Assembly: GCA_903915225.1 (NCBI GenBank)
Contig: CAIWSB010000048.1
Coordinates: 1-39,399, forward strand
Direction of reading: 5' to 3'
DNA length: 39,399 nt
Source: an uncultured Candidatus Woesearchaeota archaeon
Lineage (GTDB): Archaea > Nanobdellota > Nanobdellia > Woesearchaeales > B29-G15
The translations under genes were made by a program, and so were the position numbers. The notes under the pieces are model-generated. The model worked only from the letters and a program-made list of their open reading frames with translations, searched no databases and was not told where the DNA came from. Numbering within the stretch: the first letter of the stretch is position 1; each line of letters begins with the position of its first letter. Positions 7,588 through 16,618 of the stretch are shown piece after piece.

Positions 7588-8346
7588 AGAATATTGTGAG
7601 AGCGGAATTGCCTTTGGGTTCAAATCCTTAAGCTTTTTTTCTAGAATTGATAGGTGCGCCAGGCCGACAACTGCAATTATAGTTCCTTGGGCGCTCAGCT
7701 CGCGGATCCTTTTGGCCATGTGCTCGTCCCTTTCTGGGTTCAAGACCCGTTTTATTTCATCCACAGAATCGCCCGGGAGTATTTGATAAAGCTTGTCCAA
7801 TAGCCCGGGCTTTTGAACCAGCGGTGTGAGGCGCTCATACAACCTCCATCGCGGATAGGATTCCTCAACCTCTGCCTGGACCCGGGCAACATATTCCTCA
7901 ACCCCCATGTCCAATACGCTCTTGATTCCTTCAGCAACCCCTGGCTCTTCTGTCAAAAGTTTTTGGGCTTCCATCTTGAAAACCATTCTGGCCGCATCGG
8001 CGTTATTCCAATCGCCATTTGCCAGCGGGAGGTCTATATATTCCACCTGCACTTCCGGATGTACGCGGGCATGGCTCTTAATGGCCCTGTACTCAAACCC
8101 AATTGCTGCACTGCATTTCTTGCTAACCTCTAGGTAGGTTTCTTTTTGTTTGGGTGTGAGCTCAAGGTTGAGGCCATCAATCTGGTTGTCCAATTTCGTA
8201 CAATCCATCTCCTTCTCAAAACGTGACGCGCCTTCCGGGGATAGCTCTAGTGCTAGAATTGTTGGAGATAATTTATCTATTGCGCGATTTAGGCGTGACT
8301 CACCATAAAGGTCGGTGTGTATTGTACCAACTAGGCATATGCCCAT
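7579..8346 (-). CDS. TraB/TIKI-like domain protein (copy A)
   Basis: N-terminal VGTIHTD and C-terminal VGLAHLS motifs; similar along its length to the neighbouring 8356-9138 product. Confidence 0.72.
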   Translation of the reverse strand: MGICLVGTIHTDLYGESRLNRAIDKLSPTILALELSPEGASRFEKEMDCTKLDNQIDGLNLELTPKQKETYLEVSKKCSAAIGFEYRAIKSHARVHPEVQVEYIDLPLANGDWNNADAARMVFKMEAQKLLTEEPGVAEGIKSVLDMGVEEYVARVQAEVEESYPRWRLYERLTPLVQKPGLLDKLYQILPGDSVDEIKRVLNPERDEHMAKRIRELSAQGTIIAVVGLAHLSILEKKLKDLNPKAIPLSQYSLL

Positions 8347-8355
8347 GGGCTTCCC

Positions 8356-9138
8356 TCAAATTGATTTGTAATTAAGCAGCGATAGCGCTCGTGGATGCAG
8401 GTCTGAAAGCCTCTTTTTTATTCCCTTCATGTGGAGTAATCCGCAAACAACCAGGACCTTGCCCTGTGGGCTTAATTCACGTATCTTTTTGGCCATGTAC
8501 TCATCCCTATCCGGGCTGACTATTTTCTTAATCACGTCAACAGACTCCTTGGGGTATGTCCTGTTGAGCTGGTCCAGCACTCTCGGGCTCCTCATTAGCG
8601 GGGTCATAAGCCCCAGCAGGGGCTGCATCTTGTAAGCCATGTCCACCCTTTGCTGCAGGGTTGCAATAAAAGCATCCTTCCCCATCCGTGACATCATCTG
8701 ATCCACTCCAGCACGCACCTGGGGAGGGATATTCTTAACAGCATTATTCAATAGTTCCCCCATGGCCTTTTGGCCTGTCTCATCTCCCTCTCCAAACACA
8801 GATAGGTCAACATACTCAAGCCGGGTGCCCGGGTGGGCATCAACATATTTTTTTGGAGAATAATACTCAAAGCCAGAGGCCTTGTAAAGTTCTTTGGCAA
8901 TTCCGATTAAAGTGGGGTTTAGGGGCCCTTGACCAATATTTGCCTTCTTGATATCCTCCTCAAGCCGGGATTCCTTTTCCTTCTGGGTCGCAGGAAAGCC
9001 GCGGGTACGATCTTCTGAAAGCTCTATTGCGACAATGTCCGGAGAATACTTATCCAAAATATAATCTAGCCTCTTCTCACCATTAATATCCATGTGCACA
9101 GTGCCAACAATGCATATCTTGTTTGCCATTCCACCCAC
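8356..9138 (-). CDS. TraB/TIKI-like domain protein (copy B)
   Basis: VGTVHMD and CGLLHMK motifs; tandem paralogue of 7579-8346 (shared ..SP.RD.(H/Y)MAK.IRELS.QG motif). Likely start MANKICIVGTVH. Confidence 0.72.
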   Translation of the reverse strand: MGGMANKICIVGTVHMDINGEKRLDYILDKYSPDIVAIELSEDRTRGFPATQKEKESRLEEDIKKANIGQGPLNPTLIGIAKELYKASGFEYYSPKKYVDAHPGTRLEYVDLSVFGEGDETGQKAMGELLNNAVKNIPPQVRAGVDQMMSRMGKDAFIATLQQRVDMAYKMQPLLGLMTPLMRSPRVLDQLNRTYPKESVDVIKKIVSPDRDEYMAKKIRELSPQGKVLVVCGLLHMKGIKKRLSDLHPRALSLLNYKSI

Positions 9139-9229
9139 CCCCGAAAATGTGGAGTTGATTTGGTTAATAAAACTTTCTTATGTGACCATTTTTAAGTGGT
9201 TGTTTATAGGGGATTAAATCTTTTTCAAT

Positions 9230-9320
9230 GCAGCAACAATGGCGCCGCCCGGGCGGGGGCCGGCCCCGGGGTGCCCCGGGAGGAGCAATAGCGACGACGA
9301 CCGCCATTATTGTTGCTGCC
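9230..9320 (+). ncRNA. Copy 2 of recurrent intergenic structured element
   Basis: GCAGCAACAATGGCGCCGCCCGGGCGGGGGCCGGCCCCGGGGTGCCCCGGGAGGAGCAATAGCGACGACGACCGCCATTATTGTTGCTGCC; same layout as copies 1 and 3. Confidence 0.75.
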
Positions 9321-9406
9321 TTTAGAATAAAATGCTTTTTCATTTTTTCTTACCGCCAACTGAATCAAAAGATTAATAAACAATTTATCCTCCTTCCTGG
9401 CTCGAC

Positions 9407-11839
9407 ATGGCAGAGATACTGAAAGACCGGCTTATTGAGGACGAGATGCGGGAATCCTACCTGGATTACAGCATGTCTGTCATAGTTGGCAGGGCCTTGC
9501 CAGACCTGCGGGATGGCCTCAAGCCAGTGCACAGGCGAATCCTTTTTGCTATGTATGAAATGGGGCTTGTGCCTGAAAAGCCATTCAAGAAAGCAGCAAG
9601 GGTTGTGGGTGAGGTGCTGGGTAAATTCCATCCACATGGTGACCTTGCGGTTTATGACAGCCTGGTTCGCATGGCTCAGGAATTCTCACTAAGATATCCG
9701 CTAGTTAAGGGCCAGGGCAATTTTGGAAGCATTGATGGGGACAACGCAGCAGCAATGAGGTACACTGAAGTCAAGCTTGCCAAGCCAGCAATTGAGATTT
9801 TGGAAAACTTGGACCAGGACACGGTTGATTTTACGCCCAACTTTGACAACTCACTAAATGAGCCGGTTGTGCTGCCCAGCAGGCTGCCAAACATGATTAT
9901 CAATGGCGGCTCGGGAATTGCAGTGGGGATGGCAACCAACATACCGCCGCACAATCTCCGCGAGGCATGCAATGCAATTATTGCTTACATTGATAATCCT
10001 GAAATCGGTGTTGAGGAGATTCTTGCAATAATGCCTGGCCCTGACTTCCCAACAGGTGGCGAGGTTTATGGGGATGAGGGAATACGGCACGCCTACATGA
10101 GCGGGCGCGGCAAGATACTTGTTCGGAGTAAGACCCGTATTGAAACAGACAAGAACAATGAGCCCAAGGCAATAATTGTTGAGGAAATCCCCTACATGGT
10201 GAACAAGACCATGCTCATTGAGGAGATATCCAATTGCGTCAAGGGGGATGTCATCAAGCAGATTTCTGGGCTGAACGACGAGTCTGACAGGGAGGGCATG
10301 CGACTTGTCATATCCTTGAAGCGCGGAACAGACCCCGAAGTTGTGCTCAACCAACTGTATACTCACACCCATTTGCAGACCACTTTTGGGATAAATATGC
10401 TGGGTGTTATCCAGAACCGCCCAAAGACAGTCAACATGCGTGGGCTTTTTGAAATCTACGTGCAGCACCGGCTGGAAATAATTAGGCGGCGCTCGCAGTT
10501 TGAATACGTGAAATCAAAGGAGAGGATTCACATACTTGAGGGGCTTAGGATTGCCCTGAAGAATATTGATGCAATAATCAAGCTCATCAAGGGCTCGGAA
10601 TCACCAAAGGAGGCTGCTGTCGGGCTCATGCAGGGCTATTCCCTTTCTGACAAGCAGGCTCAGGCAATTCTTGAGATGAGGCTCTCCAGGCTCACTGCAC
10701 TTGAGACTAGTGCAATTGAGAAGGAGCACCAGGAATTGCTAAACAGGATTATTGAGCTTGAGGCAATTTTAGCATCTAGGGAAAAGCAGCTTGGGATAAT
10801 TAAGGATGAGCTCAGGCTCTTGGTGGATAAGTATGGGGACAATCGCCGCACGAAAATAACAGCTGGCTCGTTCATGGATTCAGAAATAGACTATGAAGAC
10901 TTGATTGAAGAGGCAGCTGTTGTGGTGACGCTTAGCCATAACGGCTACATAAAACGCACACTTTTGGATGTTTACAGAAGCCAAGGCCGCGGGGGCCGCG
11001 GGGTAACAGCCGGAAAGCTGCATGAGGATGACTTCATGGAAAAGGTGTTTGTCTGCTCAACCCATTCCACAATCCTGTGCTTTTCAAACAAGGGCAAGCT
11101 CTACTGGCTGAAGGGCTACCGCATCCCAGAATCCTCAAGGATTGCCCAGGGCACGCATGTGAGGAACCTGTTGCAATTAGATGAAGGTGAAATCATCAAT
11201 GCATTGATTCCAATCAAGGAGTTTGAATCAGAGCAGTACCTGAATTTCATAACAAAACTGGGCAAGATAAAGAAAACCACCCTTGCCGCTTACTCAAACC
11301 CCAGGAAAGGGGGAATTATTGCAATCTCACTTGGTGAGAAAGATGAGGTTGTGGCTGTCCTACTTACCACGGGACATAATGAGCTAATGGTTGCCTCTGC
11401 AGCGGGCAAGGCAATACGGTTCAAGGAAGAAGAAGCCAGACCTTTGGGGAGAAATGCAGAGGGCATGCGGGCAATCCGCCTCGCCTCAAATGATTCAGTT
11501 GTGGGGGCTGTTGTTGTGCACGAGAACAAGACATTGCTCACTGTGACTGCAAATGGCTTCGGTAAACGCTCCCCGTTCTCAGATTATTCAATTACCCATC
11601 GCGGTGGCCAAGGTGTTATTAACATAAAGACAAGCGATAGAAATGGCCCGGTTATTGGTGTAAAGGAGGTTGAGGACAAGGATGAGGTAATGATTGTCTC
11701 CTCCGGTGGGATTATGATAAGGATGCCCGCGCAAACCATTTCCACAATAGGCAGGAACACCCAGGGTGTGAGGCTGATGAGGCTCGAGGATGGGAAACGG
11801 GTCGCAGCAGTCGGCAGGGTGGAAGAACTTGAGGAGTGA
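9407..11839 (+). CDS. gyrA: DNA gyrase subunit A
   Basis: [35 protein letters not shown], catalytic AAMRYTE, GyrA-box-like QGRGGRG, and six C-terminal blade repeats; full length at 810 aa. Confidence 0.95.
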   Translation: MAEILKDRLIEDEMRESYLDYSMSVIVGRALPDLRDGLKPVHRRILFAMYEMGLVPEKPFKKAARVVGEVLGKFHPHGDLAVYDSLVRMAQEFSLRYPLVKGQGNFGSIDGDNAAAMRYTEVKLAKPAIEILENLDQDTVDFTPNFDNSLNEPVVLPSRLPNMIINGGSGIAVGMATNIPPHNLREACNAIIAYIDNPEIGVEEILAIMPGPDFPTGGEVYGDEGIRHAYMSGRGKILVRSKTRIETDKNNEPKAIIVEEIPYMVNKTMLIEEISNCVKGDVIKQISGLNDESDREGMRLVISLKRGTDPEVVLNQLYTHTHLQTTFGINMLGVIQNRPKTVNMRGLFEIYVQHRLEIIRRRSQFEYVKSKERIHILEGLRIALKNIDAIIKLIKGSESPKEAAVGLMQGYSLSDKQAQAILEMRLSRLTALETSAIEKEHQELLNRIIELEAILASREKQLGIIKDELRLLVDKYGDNRRTKITAGSFMDSEIDYEDLIEEAAVVVTLSHNGYIKRTLLDVYRSQGRGGRGVTAGKLHEDDFMEKVFVCSTHSTILCFSNKGKLYWLKGYRIPESSRIAQGTHVRNLLQLDEGEIINALIPIKEFESEQYLNFITKLGKIKKTTLAAYSNPRKGGIIAISLGEKDEVVAVLLTTGHNELMVASAAGKAIRFKEEEARPLGRNAEGMRAIRLASNDSVVGAVVVHENKTLLTVTANGFGKRSPFSDYSITHRGGQGVINIKTSDRNGPVIGVKEVEDKDEVMIVSSGGIMIRMPAQTISTIGRNTQGVRLMRLEDGKRVAAVGRVEELEE

Positions 11840-12803
11840 ATTCTGTGCCCTCACCAGCAAGGGCTTGGAGAGCCTGTGTGCAGATGAGATTTACAAAAAG
11901 TTTGGCTGCAAAGCAATAGCTGCGCGCGAGGGATGCGTGTTCTTCAATTATGAGGGGGATAAAGAAGCGCCTTACAATAATTTGCGTTCTGTCCATTTCC
12001 TTGTGCAGGTTATTGCCAAAAGCAAGCAGGTTAAGATTGATGAGGACACTGCTAAGCTGATTGGCAGCAGTATGCTTGTCCGGGTTACGCCCAGTAACAA
12101 TTCTCTCGAGTCAGAGGTTGGCGGCCAGATATTTGACCAGCTGGTTGCCATGGGGAAACAGATACGCGTTGAGTTTAAGCAGCCTGAGACGTTCATTAGA
12201 TGCTGGGCATTTGGGAAAAAGCTGGTGGTGGGGATTGACTGGGGGAAAACCCAGCTGAGCAAGCGCCTACGGGTTTTTACCACAAGGTTTAGCCTCAACC
12301 CGGTGAGCGCCTATGCATTGGCTGCTGCAAATAATGCTCAGGGGGATGGGGCATTTTTAGTAACAAATGAGGGCTCAGAGTTGGTTGAGGCTGCATTACT
12401 GGGTGGACAAGGGAAGTTATTTGGTGTGGCTATCAACAAAGTAATACATAGAGGCGTAAGGCAAAATGCAACTGTTGCGGGTGTAATTGACAAGGTCGAG
12501 CTTCTCGAGCAACCCTGGGAGGCTGCATTTGAATCCTTTCCAAACTCAAGCCTCGGCTCAGTTAGCGCCCAGCTGAATTTTGTGCGGGACTCTGAGGGAA
12601 ATGCTGCAGTTAAAACCTTTCAGAGGTTGATTGCTTGCGCCCGCGGGAAACTTGCCCCGGAGGGATGGATAAACATCCTTGCAAGGACAGAAGACAAGAA
12701 ATATTTTGAGAGGGCCGCAGTTGGATACAAACTGGATTCCACACTGGAATTCATGCAGGGCGAGCTCGGGTTTGCATTATTGAGCTTCAAATTCTTAGGT
12801 TAA
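11830..12803 (+). CDS. THUMP-domain/RNA methyltransferase-like protein with degenerate catalytic motifs
   Basis: [19 protein letters not shown]-like N-terminus; NPVSAYALA...[36 protein letters not shown] resembles a Trm14/RlmL-type fold. Start possibly TTG at 11830, overlapping the gyrA stop; the ORF track starts at 11790. Confidence 0.6.
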
Positions 12804-13416
12804 ACCCCTGCTGCCGTCTCCTTATTATAATCCAAACAATTATCCCTATAAGCACAATTGCCGCAGCCACAAAAATAAGTGTGTACTGCTGGCCGTTGCC
12901 AGAGCATTCGTGGTTGATATAGCCCCCGGGGCAATATATTGCGCGGCACTTGTTGTTCTGGCAGATCTCGTTGAAGGCACATGCATAATTATCAGTGCAT
13001 TCTAGGTCTGAGAGAGGTTTTACAAGCATCCTTGAGTGCTCATCAGAACACATCTCGCCATCTGGGAGCAGTATGCAGGGCTTGTAGAAAAGAGTATAGC
13101 CGCGAGAGGGCGGGGGCAAAAGCATGAGGAGTGAGAATGTTGTGGAGCTCCCAGGTTCAATTGTTGTATCAGTTGAACTTGAGTAGAAAACCGTGTCTGA
13201 TGAATCCTTTAGGGAAACCTTCAACACCCTCATGGGTTGGTCGCCTATGTTTGATATAATTAGGCTGGAATTTGCCGCGAAGCCCTCCCAGCAGGTCGTG
13301 CAATGGGGCTCAAACCTAAAGCTCCAGGCATAAATTGCAAAGGCACTTGGCATGCAGATTAACAGAAGTAATAGTATTATTACGATACCCCTCTTTTTCA
13401 TGCAAAGGATAAACAT
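12787..13416 (-). CDS. Secreted Cys-rich protein with C-terminal TM anchor
   Basis: Signal peptide, Cys motif CTDNYACAFNEICQNNKCRAIYCPGG, C-terminal TM followed by RRRQQ. The start may be MKKRGIVII. Confidence 0.6.
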   Translation of the reverse strand: MFILCMKKRGIVIILLLLLICMPSAFAIYAWSFRFEPHCTTCWEGFAANSSLIISNIGDQPMRVLKVSLKDSSDTVFYSSSTDTTIEPGSSTTFSLLMLLPPPSRGYTLFYKPCILLPDGEMCSDEHSRMLVKPLSDLECTDNYACAFNEICQNNKCRAIYCPGGYINHECSGNGQQYTLIFVAAAIVLIGIIVWIIIRRRQQGFNLRI

Positions 13417-13634
13417 TCCCCCATATTTATACTTTTTGTAGCCTGGGATTCTCCCTCTAATTTGTTTTTTGGATTACAAATGCGGCAACAATGATGCCAG
13501 CTCACTCAGTTGTGTCGCGTGTGCTGGGCCATACTAATAAATTCTGCTGAGGAGAAGGACCCAACTAAATAAAGTAACTGCATAGTAGTAAATGTTAGGA
13601 AAACTTTATAAACACAAAAATTAATATTAAGAAC

Positions 13635-15092
13635 ATGGCGACATTGGAAGAGGCATTGGACTTTGCATTTGCAGAATTGGATGTATTGCCTAATAACCAA
13701 GCCTCAGTCAAGAATTTCCTCAATATGCTCAAGGAAAAGGACCTGAGCACATATGAGCATTCGGTGAGGGTGGGCCTGCTTGGTGTGAAGGTGGCGCGCC
13801 ACATGCACCTTGATCCCAAGGTGTTTCTTTTTGCCGGGGCGCTGCATGATATCGGAAAAATCATGATTGACCCAGAGGTTTTGAAGAAAACGGGGAGTTT
13901 CTCCGACTCTGATATGGAGGAGATGAGAAAACACCCAGAGTACACCTATAATCTCCTACATGGGGTCCATGACTTTTCAGCAGAGGTTGCGTTGCGCCAT
14001 CATAAATTCCAGGAGGAGGGATACCCGGAGACGCTGCCCAGGCCACCCTTCTCGCCAAATACAAGGGTGATGATCGATTATTTCGCCAGGCTGCTTTCCT
14101 TGGTGGATTTTTACGATGCAATCACCTCAAGGATGAATGAAAAATTTGGAGCCGGAAAGGGGCTTTCCCGTGAAGAAGTTAAATCCATTGTGCTGATGAA
14201 AAACCCTGACCAGAGATACCTCATCGAGGATCTTTACAATAATGGGATTTTCGGAGCAGAGGAAGGAATGCCCACAACGCCGATACAGGACATGCTTTAT
14301 GGAGACATTTGGAAGGATTGGGACGGGAAGAGAAACCCACAGGAAACAAGGAGATATGTCACTCTGGCCTGTGCACTGGAGCCACTCCCCGACAAGGCAG
14401 GCTGTACCACCAGGGGGACAGATATAAGCCGGCATCTGAAGCTGGAGTATTTTATCACTGCAGCCATAAACGTGGGGGATGCGTTTGAGGAACTGGCTGA
14501 GATGTTATCAAGGGGGCAGCCAAGGGTAATCTATCACCTGGCACGCAAGGCTCAGGTAGATTGCGCGAAAAACCGGGGAGGGGGACGCATCAATCAGGGA
14601 ATGCTTGAGATGCTGGTTCCCATAGTGGCCTCCCAAATTTTATTTGACCCTAATTACCAATTAAAGGTAGAAGAGATACTGGAAAAGGCAAAGGGGGTTA
14701 TGAAAAGCACATCCAGGGAGGATGTGGAAGAGCTCATAAAAATGAAGAGGATTGCTTACGATTTGTCTGCCTACCATGAAAGGGAGGTTCCGGCGCACCC
14801 TGATGCGGCAACAGTCTATGATTACTACGCGTTGGATCTGGAGAATTCCAGCAACCAAACGGGAATTGCCCACAACCGGGAATTTGTTTCAGGGTTTCAG
14901 ACAATCAAGCAGATGTATTATTCAATTATGGAAAGCAAACAGAAAAGCTTTGAGGGGAAGGTGGAAGAGGCTTATTCGGCAGCCAGGGGTGGCGTCCAAA
15001 GGGGGACTGGAAAGGGGCTAACTGCTGACTGTATTGCCTGCGCTATTTATCTTGCATTGTCAATGCATCCAAAAGAGAAGATTATCGTCTAA
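13635..15092 (+). CDS. HD-domain phosphohydrolase (HD-GYP-like)
   Basis: YEHSVRVGLLG...FAGALHDIGKI and LRHHKFQEEGYPETLPR; TATA-like aaaactttataaac upstream. Confidence 0.75.
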   Translation: MATLEEALDFAFAELDVLPNNQASVKNFLNMLKEKDLSTYEHSVRVGLLGVKVARHMHLDPKVFLFAGALHDIGKIMIDPEVLKKTGSFSDSDMEEMRKHPEYTYNLLHGVHDFSAEVALRHHKFQEEGYPETLPRPPFSPNTRVMIDYFARLLSLVDFYDAITSRMNEKFGAGKGLSREEVKSIVLMKNPDQRYLIEDLYNNGIFGAEEGMPTTPIQDMLYGDIWKDWDGKRNPQETRRYVTLACALEPLPDKAGCTTRGTDISRHLKLEYFITAAINVGDAFEELAEMLSRGQPRVIYHLARKAQVDCAKNRGGGRINQGMLEMLVPIVASQILFDPNYQLKVEEILEKAKGVMKSTSREDVEELIKMKRIAYDLSAYHEREVPAHPDAATVYDYYALDLENSSNQTGIAHNREFVSGFQTIKQMYYSIMESKQKSFEGKVEEAYSAARGGVQRGTGKGLTADCIACAIYLALSMHPKEKIIV

Positions 15093-15133
15093 GGCGCCAG
15101 ATTTATAAACCCCCCAAAAGTCATCTATCCTGG

Positions 15134-16618
15134 ATGGGGCAGATCAAGGGATTTTTGGTTTTGTTTGTGGTTTTTGCTTTGGTTTTTGCCACCAGGGTGG
15201 GTTTCAACAGTTACCCTGCGCACTTTAGTGATAGCGAGAGCTATTACATACTGAGACAGGTGGATAGCATTAAAACAACTGGCATCCCTATCCAGGATGA
15301 TAAGCTTAGCTACGCAGGCAAGGCTGCCCCCACACTCCCGGGATATAGCTACCTGCTGGCTGGCGCATCATTATTGGGGGACTTCTTTGCATTCAAAATC
15401 CTCCCGGCCCTGTTGGCTACGGGATTAGCCATTGCCGTATATTTCACGGCCCTGGAGGTTGTGCGTAACAGCACACTGGCAGCCATCTGCGGGTTTTTTG
15501 CAGGGTTCATCCCCGAGCTGTTGAGGCTGACAACAAATTCATTAACTAAACACAATCTAACCCTGCTGCTTTTTGTATTAAGCGTCTACTACCTTATACG
15601 GCTTGAGAAAACCAAGGCTGCATTGCCGTGGCTTATCTTATCTTCAATGCTGCTCACAATGTTCAGCTCATTTGCCATAATCTTTGTGTTCGTCGTTTGG
15701 GTTTATCTCGGGATGCTCAAGATACAGGGGCTTGATATCCAGCCAAAAAGCTTCGAGTTCATGCTGTTTATCACTTTCCTCGTCCTACTGGTCAACAATT
15801 TGGCCATGATCCAGACTGGAATCCAAACCGGTATTCAGGGTATTGTCGCAAGCCTCCAGGGGAGCACTGTTTCAGGCTACGGCATTAACTGGGTGAATCT
15901 GCTCTCGGGTATAAATGTGGTCGTGCTGCTACTGGGGATATGGGGGGCTTACCTTGCCATGACAAAGGAAACAAAAAGGAGGGAGGCTGCGATGTTTATC
16001 AGCATCGCAGTGGCAATTATACTCATGGGGCTGTTTGGCGTCCTGGATTTGAGTATAATACTTAGCGCACTTGGTGTTACTTTCTCCATAACTGCAGCCT
16101 ATAGCCTTGAATCAATAATTGAGTATTTCTCAAAGCTGAGGCTTTCTGGCCGTCTACTACTGCTTGGCTTGTTTTTGCTGATACTGGCCCCGGTTGCATT
16201 GAGCGGGGTATACGAGGGATTCGCCAAGGCTGACGCCGGTGCGCAGGCGAGTGATGTGGCCGCATTGCTCTGGATGAAGAATAATTCTGGCAGCTATTCA
16301 ACTGTCCTTGCCCCCGTGGAGTATGGGCACCTAATAACTCTCTTTGCAGAGCGGCGTGATGTAATTGACACCAACCAGATAAGCTCCAAGGAGGCTGAGC
16401 AGCGGCTTAAGGAAGTGAATGTTGTGTACACTACCCAATTCGAGACAGAGGCGATGAGAATCCTTGATACATATAATATAAACTATATATTACTAAATCC
16501 AGAAATTGCCTCCCGGTTTAGGATAAACGGGCTGGCTTATGCAAACGATAAGGATTGCTTTGATCTTGTTTACAATAAAACAATGGAGATTTACTGGGTA
16601 AAATGCAGGCTAAGCTGA
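15134..16618 (+). CDS. Polytopic GT-C-type membrane glycosyltransferase-like protein (paralogue A)
   Basis: Many TM segments; N-terminal FSDSESYYILRQVDSI acidic motif; soluble C-terminal region WMKNNSGSYSTVLAPVEYGHLI...YNINYILLNPE. Confidence 0.6.
   Translation: MGQIKGFLVLFVVFALVFATRVGFNSYPAHFSDSESYYILRQVDSIKTTGIPIQDDKLSYAGKAAPTLPGYSYLLAGASLLGDFFAFKILPALLATGLAIAVYFTALEVVRNSTLAAICGFFAGFIPELLRLTTNSLTKHNLTLLLFVLSVYYLIRLEKTKAALPWLILSSMLLTMFSSFAIIFVFVVWVYLGMLKIQGLDIQPKSFEFMLFITFLVLLVNNLAMIQTGIQTGIQGIVASLQGSTVSGYGINWVNLLSGINVVVLLLGIWGAYLAMTKETKRREAAMFISIAVAIILMGLFGVLDLSIILSALGVTFSITAAYSLESIIEYFSKLRLSGRLLLLGLFLLILAPVALSGVYEGFAKADAGAQASDVAALLWMKNNSGSYSTVLAPVEYGHLITLFAERRDVIDTNQISSKEAEQRLKEVNVVYTTQFETEAMRILDTYNINYILLNPEIASRFRINGLAYANDKDCFDLVYNKTMEIYWVKCRLS

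Noticed and set aside
9228-9422. 64-aa plus-strand ORF over repeat copy 2
   Set aside because: It translates the GC-rich structured element itself (MQQQWRRPGGGRPRGAPGGAIATTTAIIVAA); the other copies do not preserve this frame.
9854-10468. 204-aa antisense ORF inside gyrA
   Set aside because: Antisense shadow of a strongly conserved gene; no recognisable domain.
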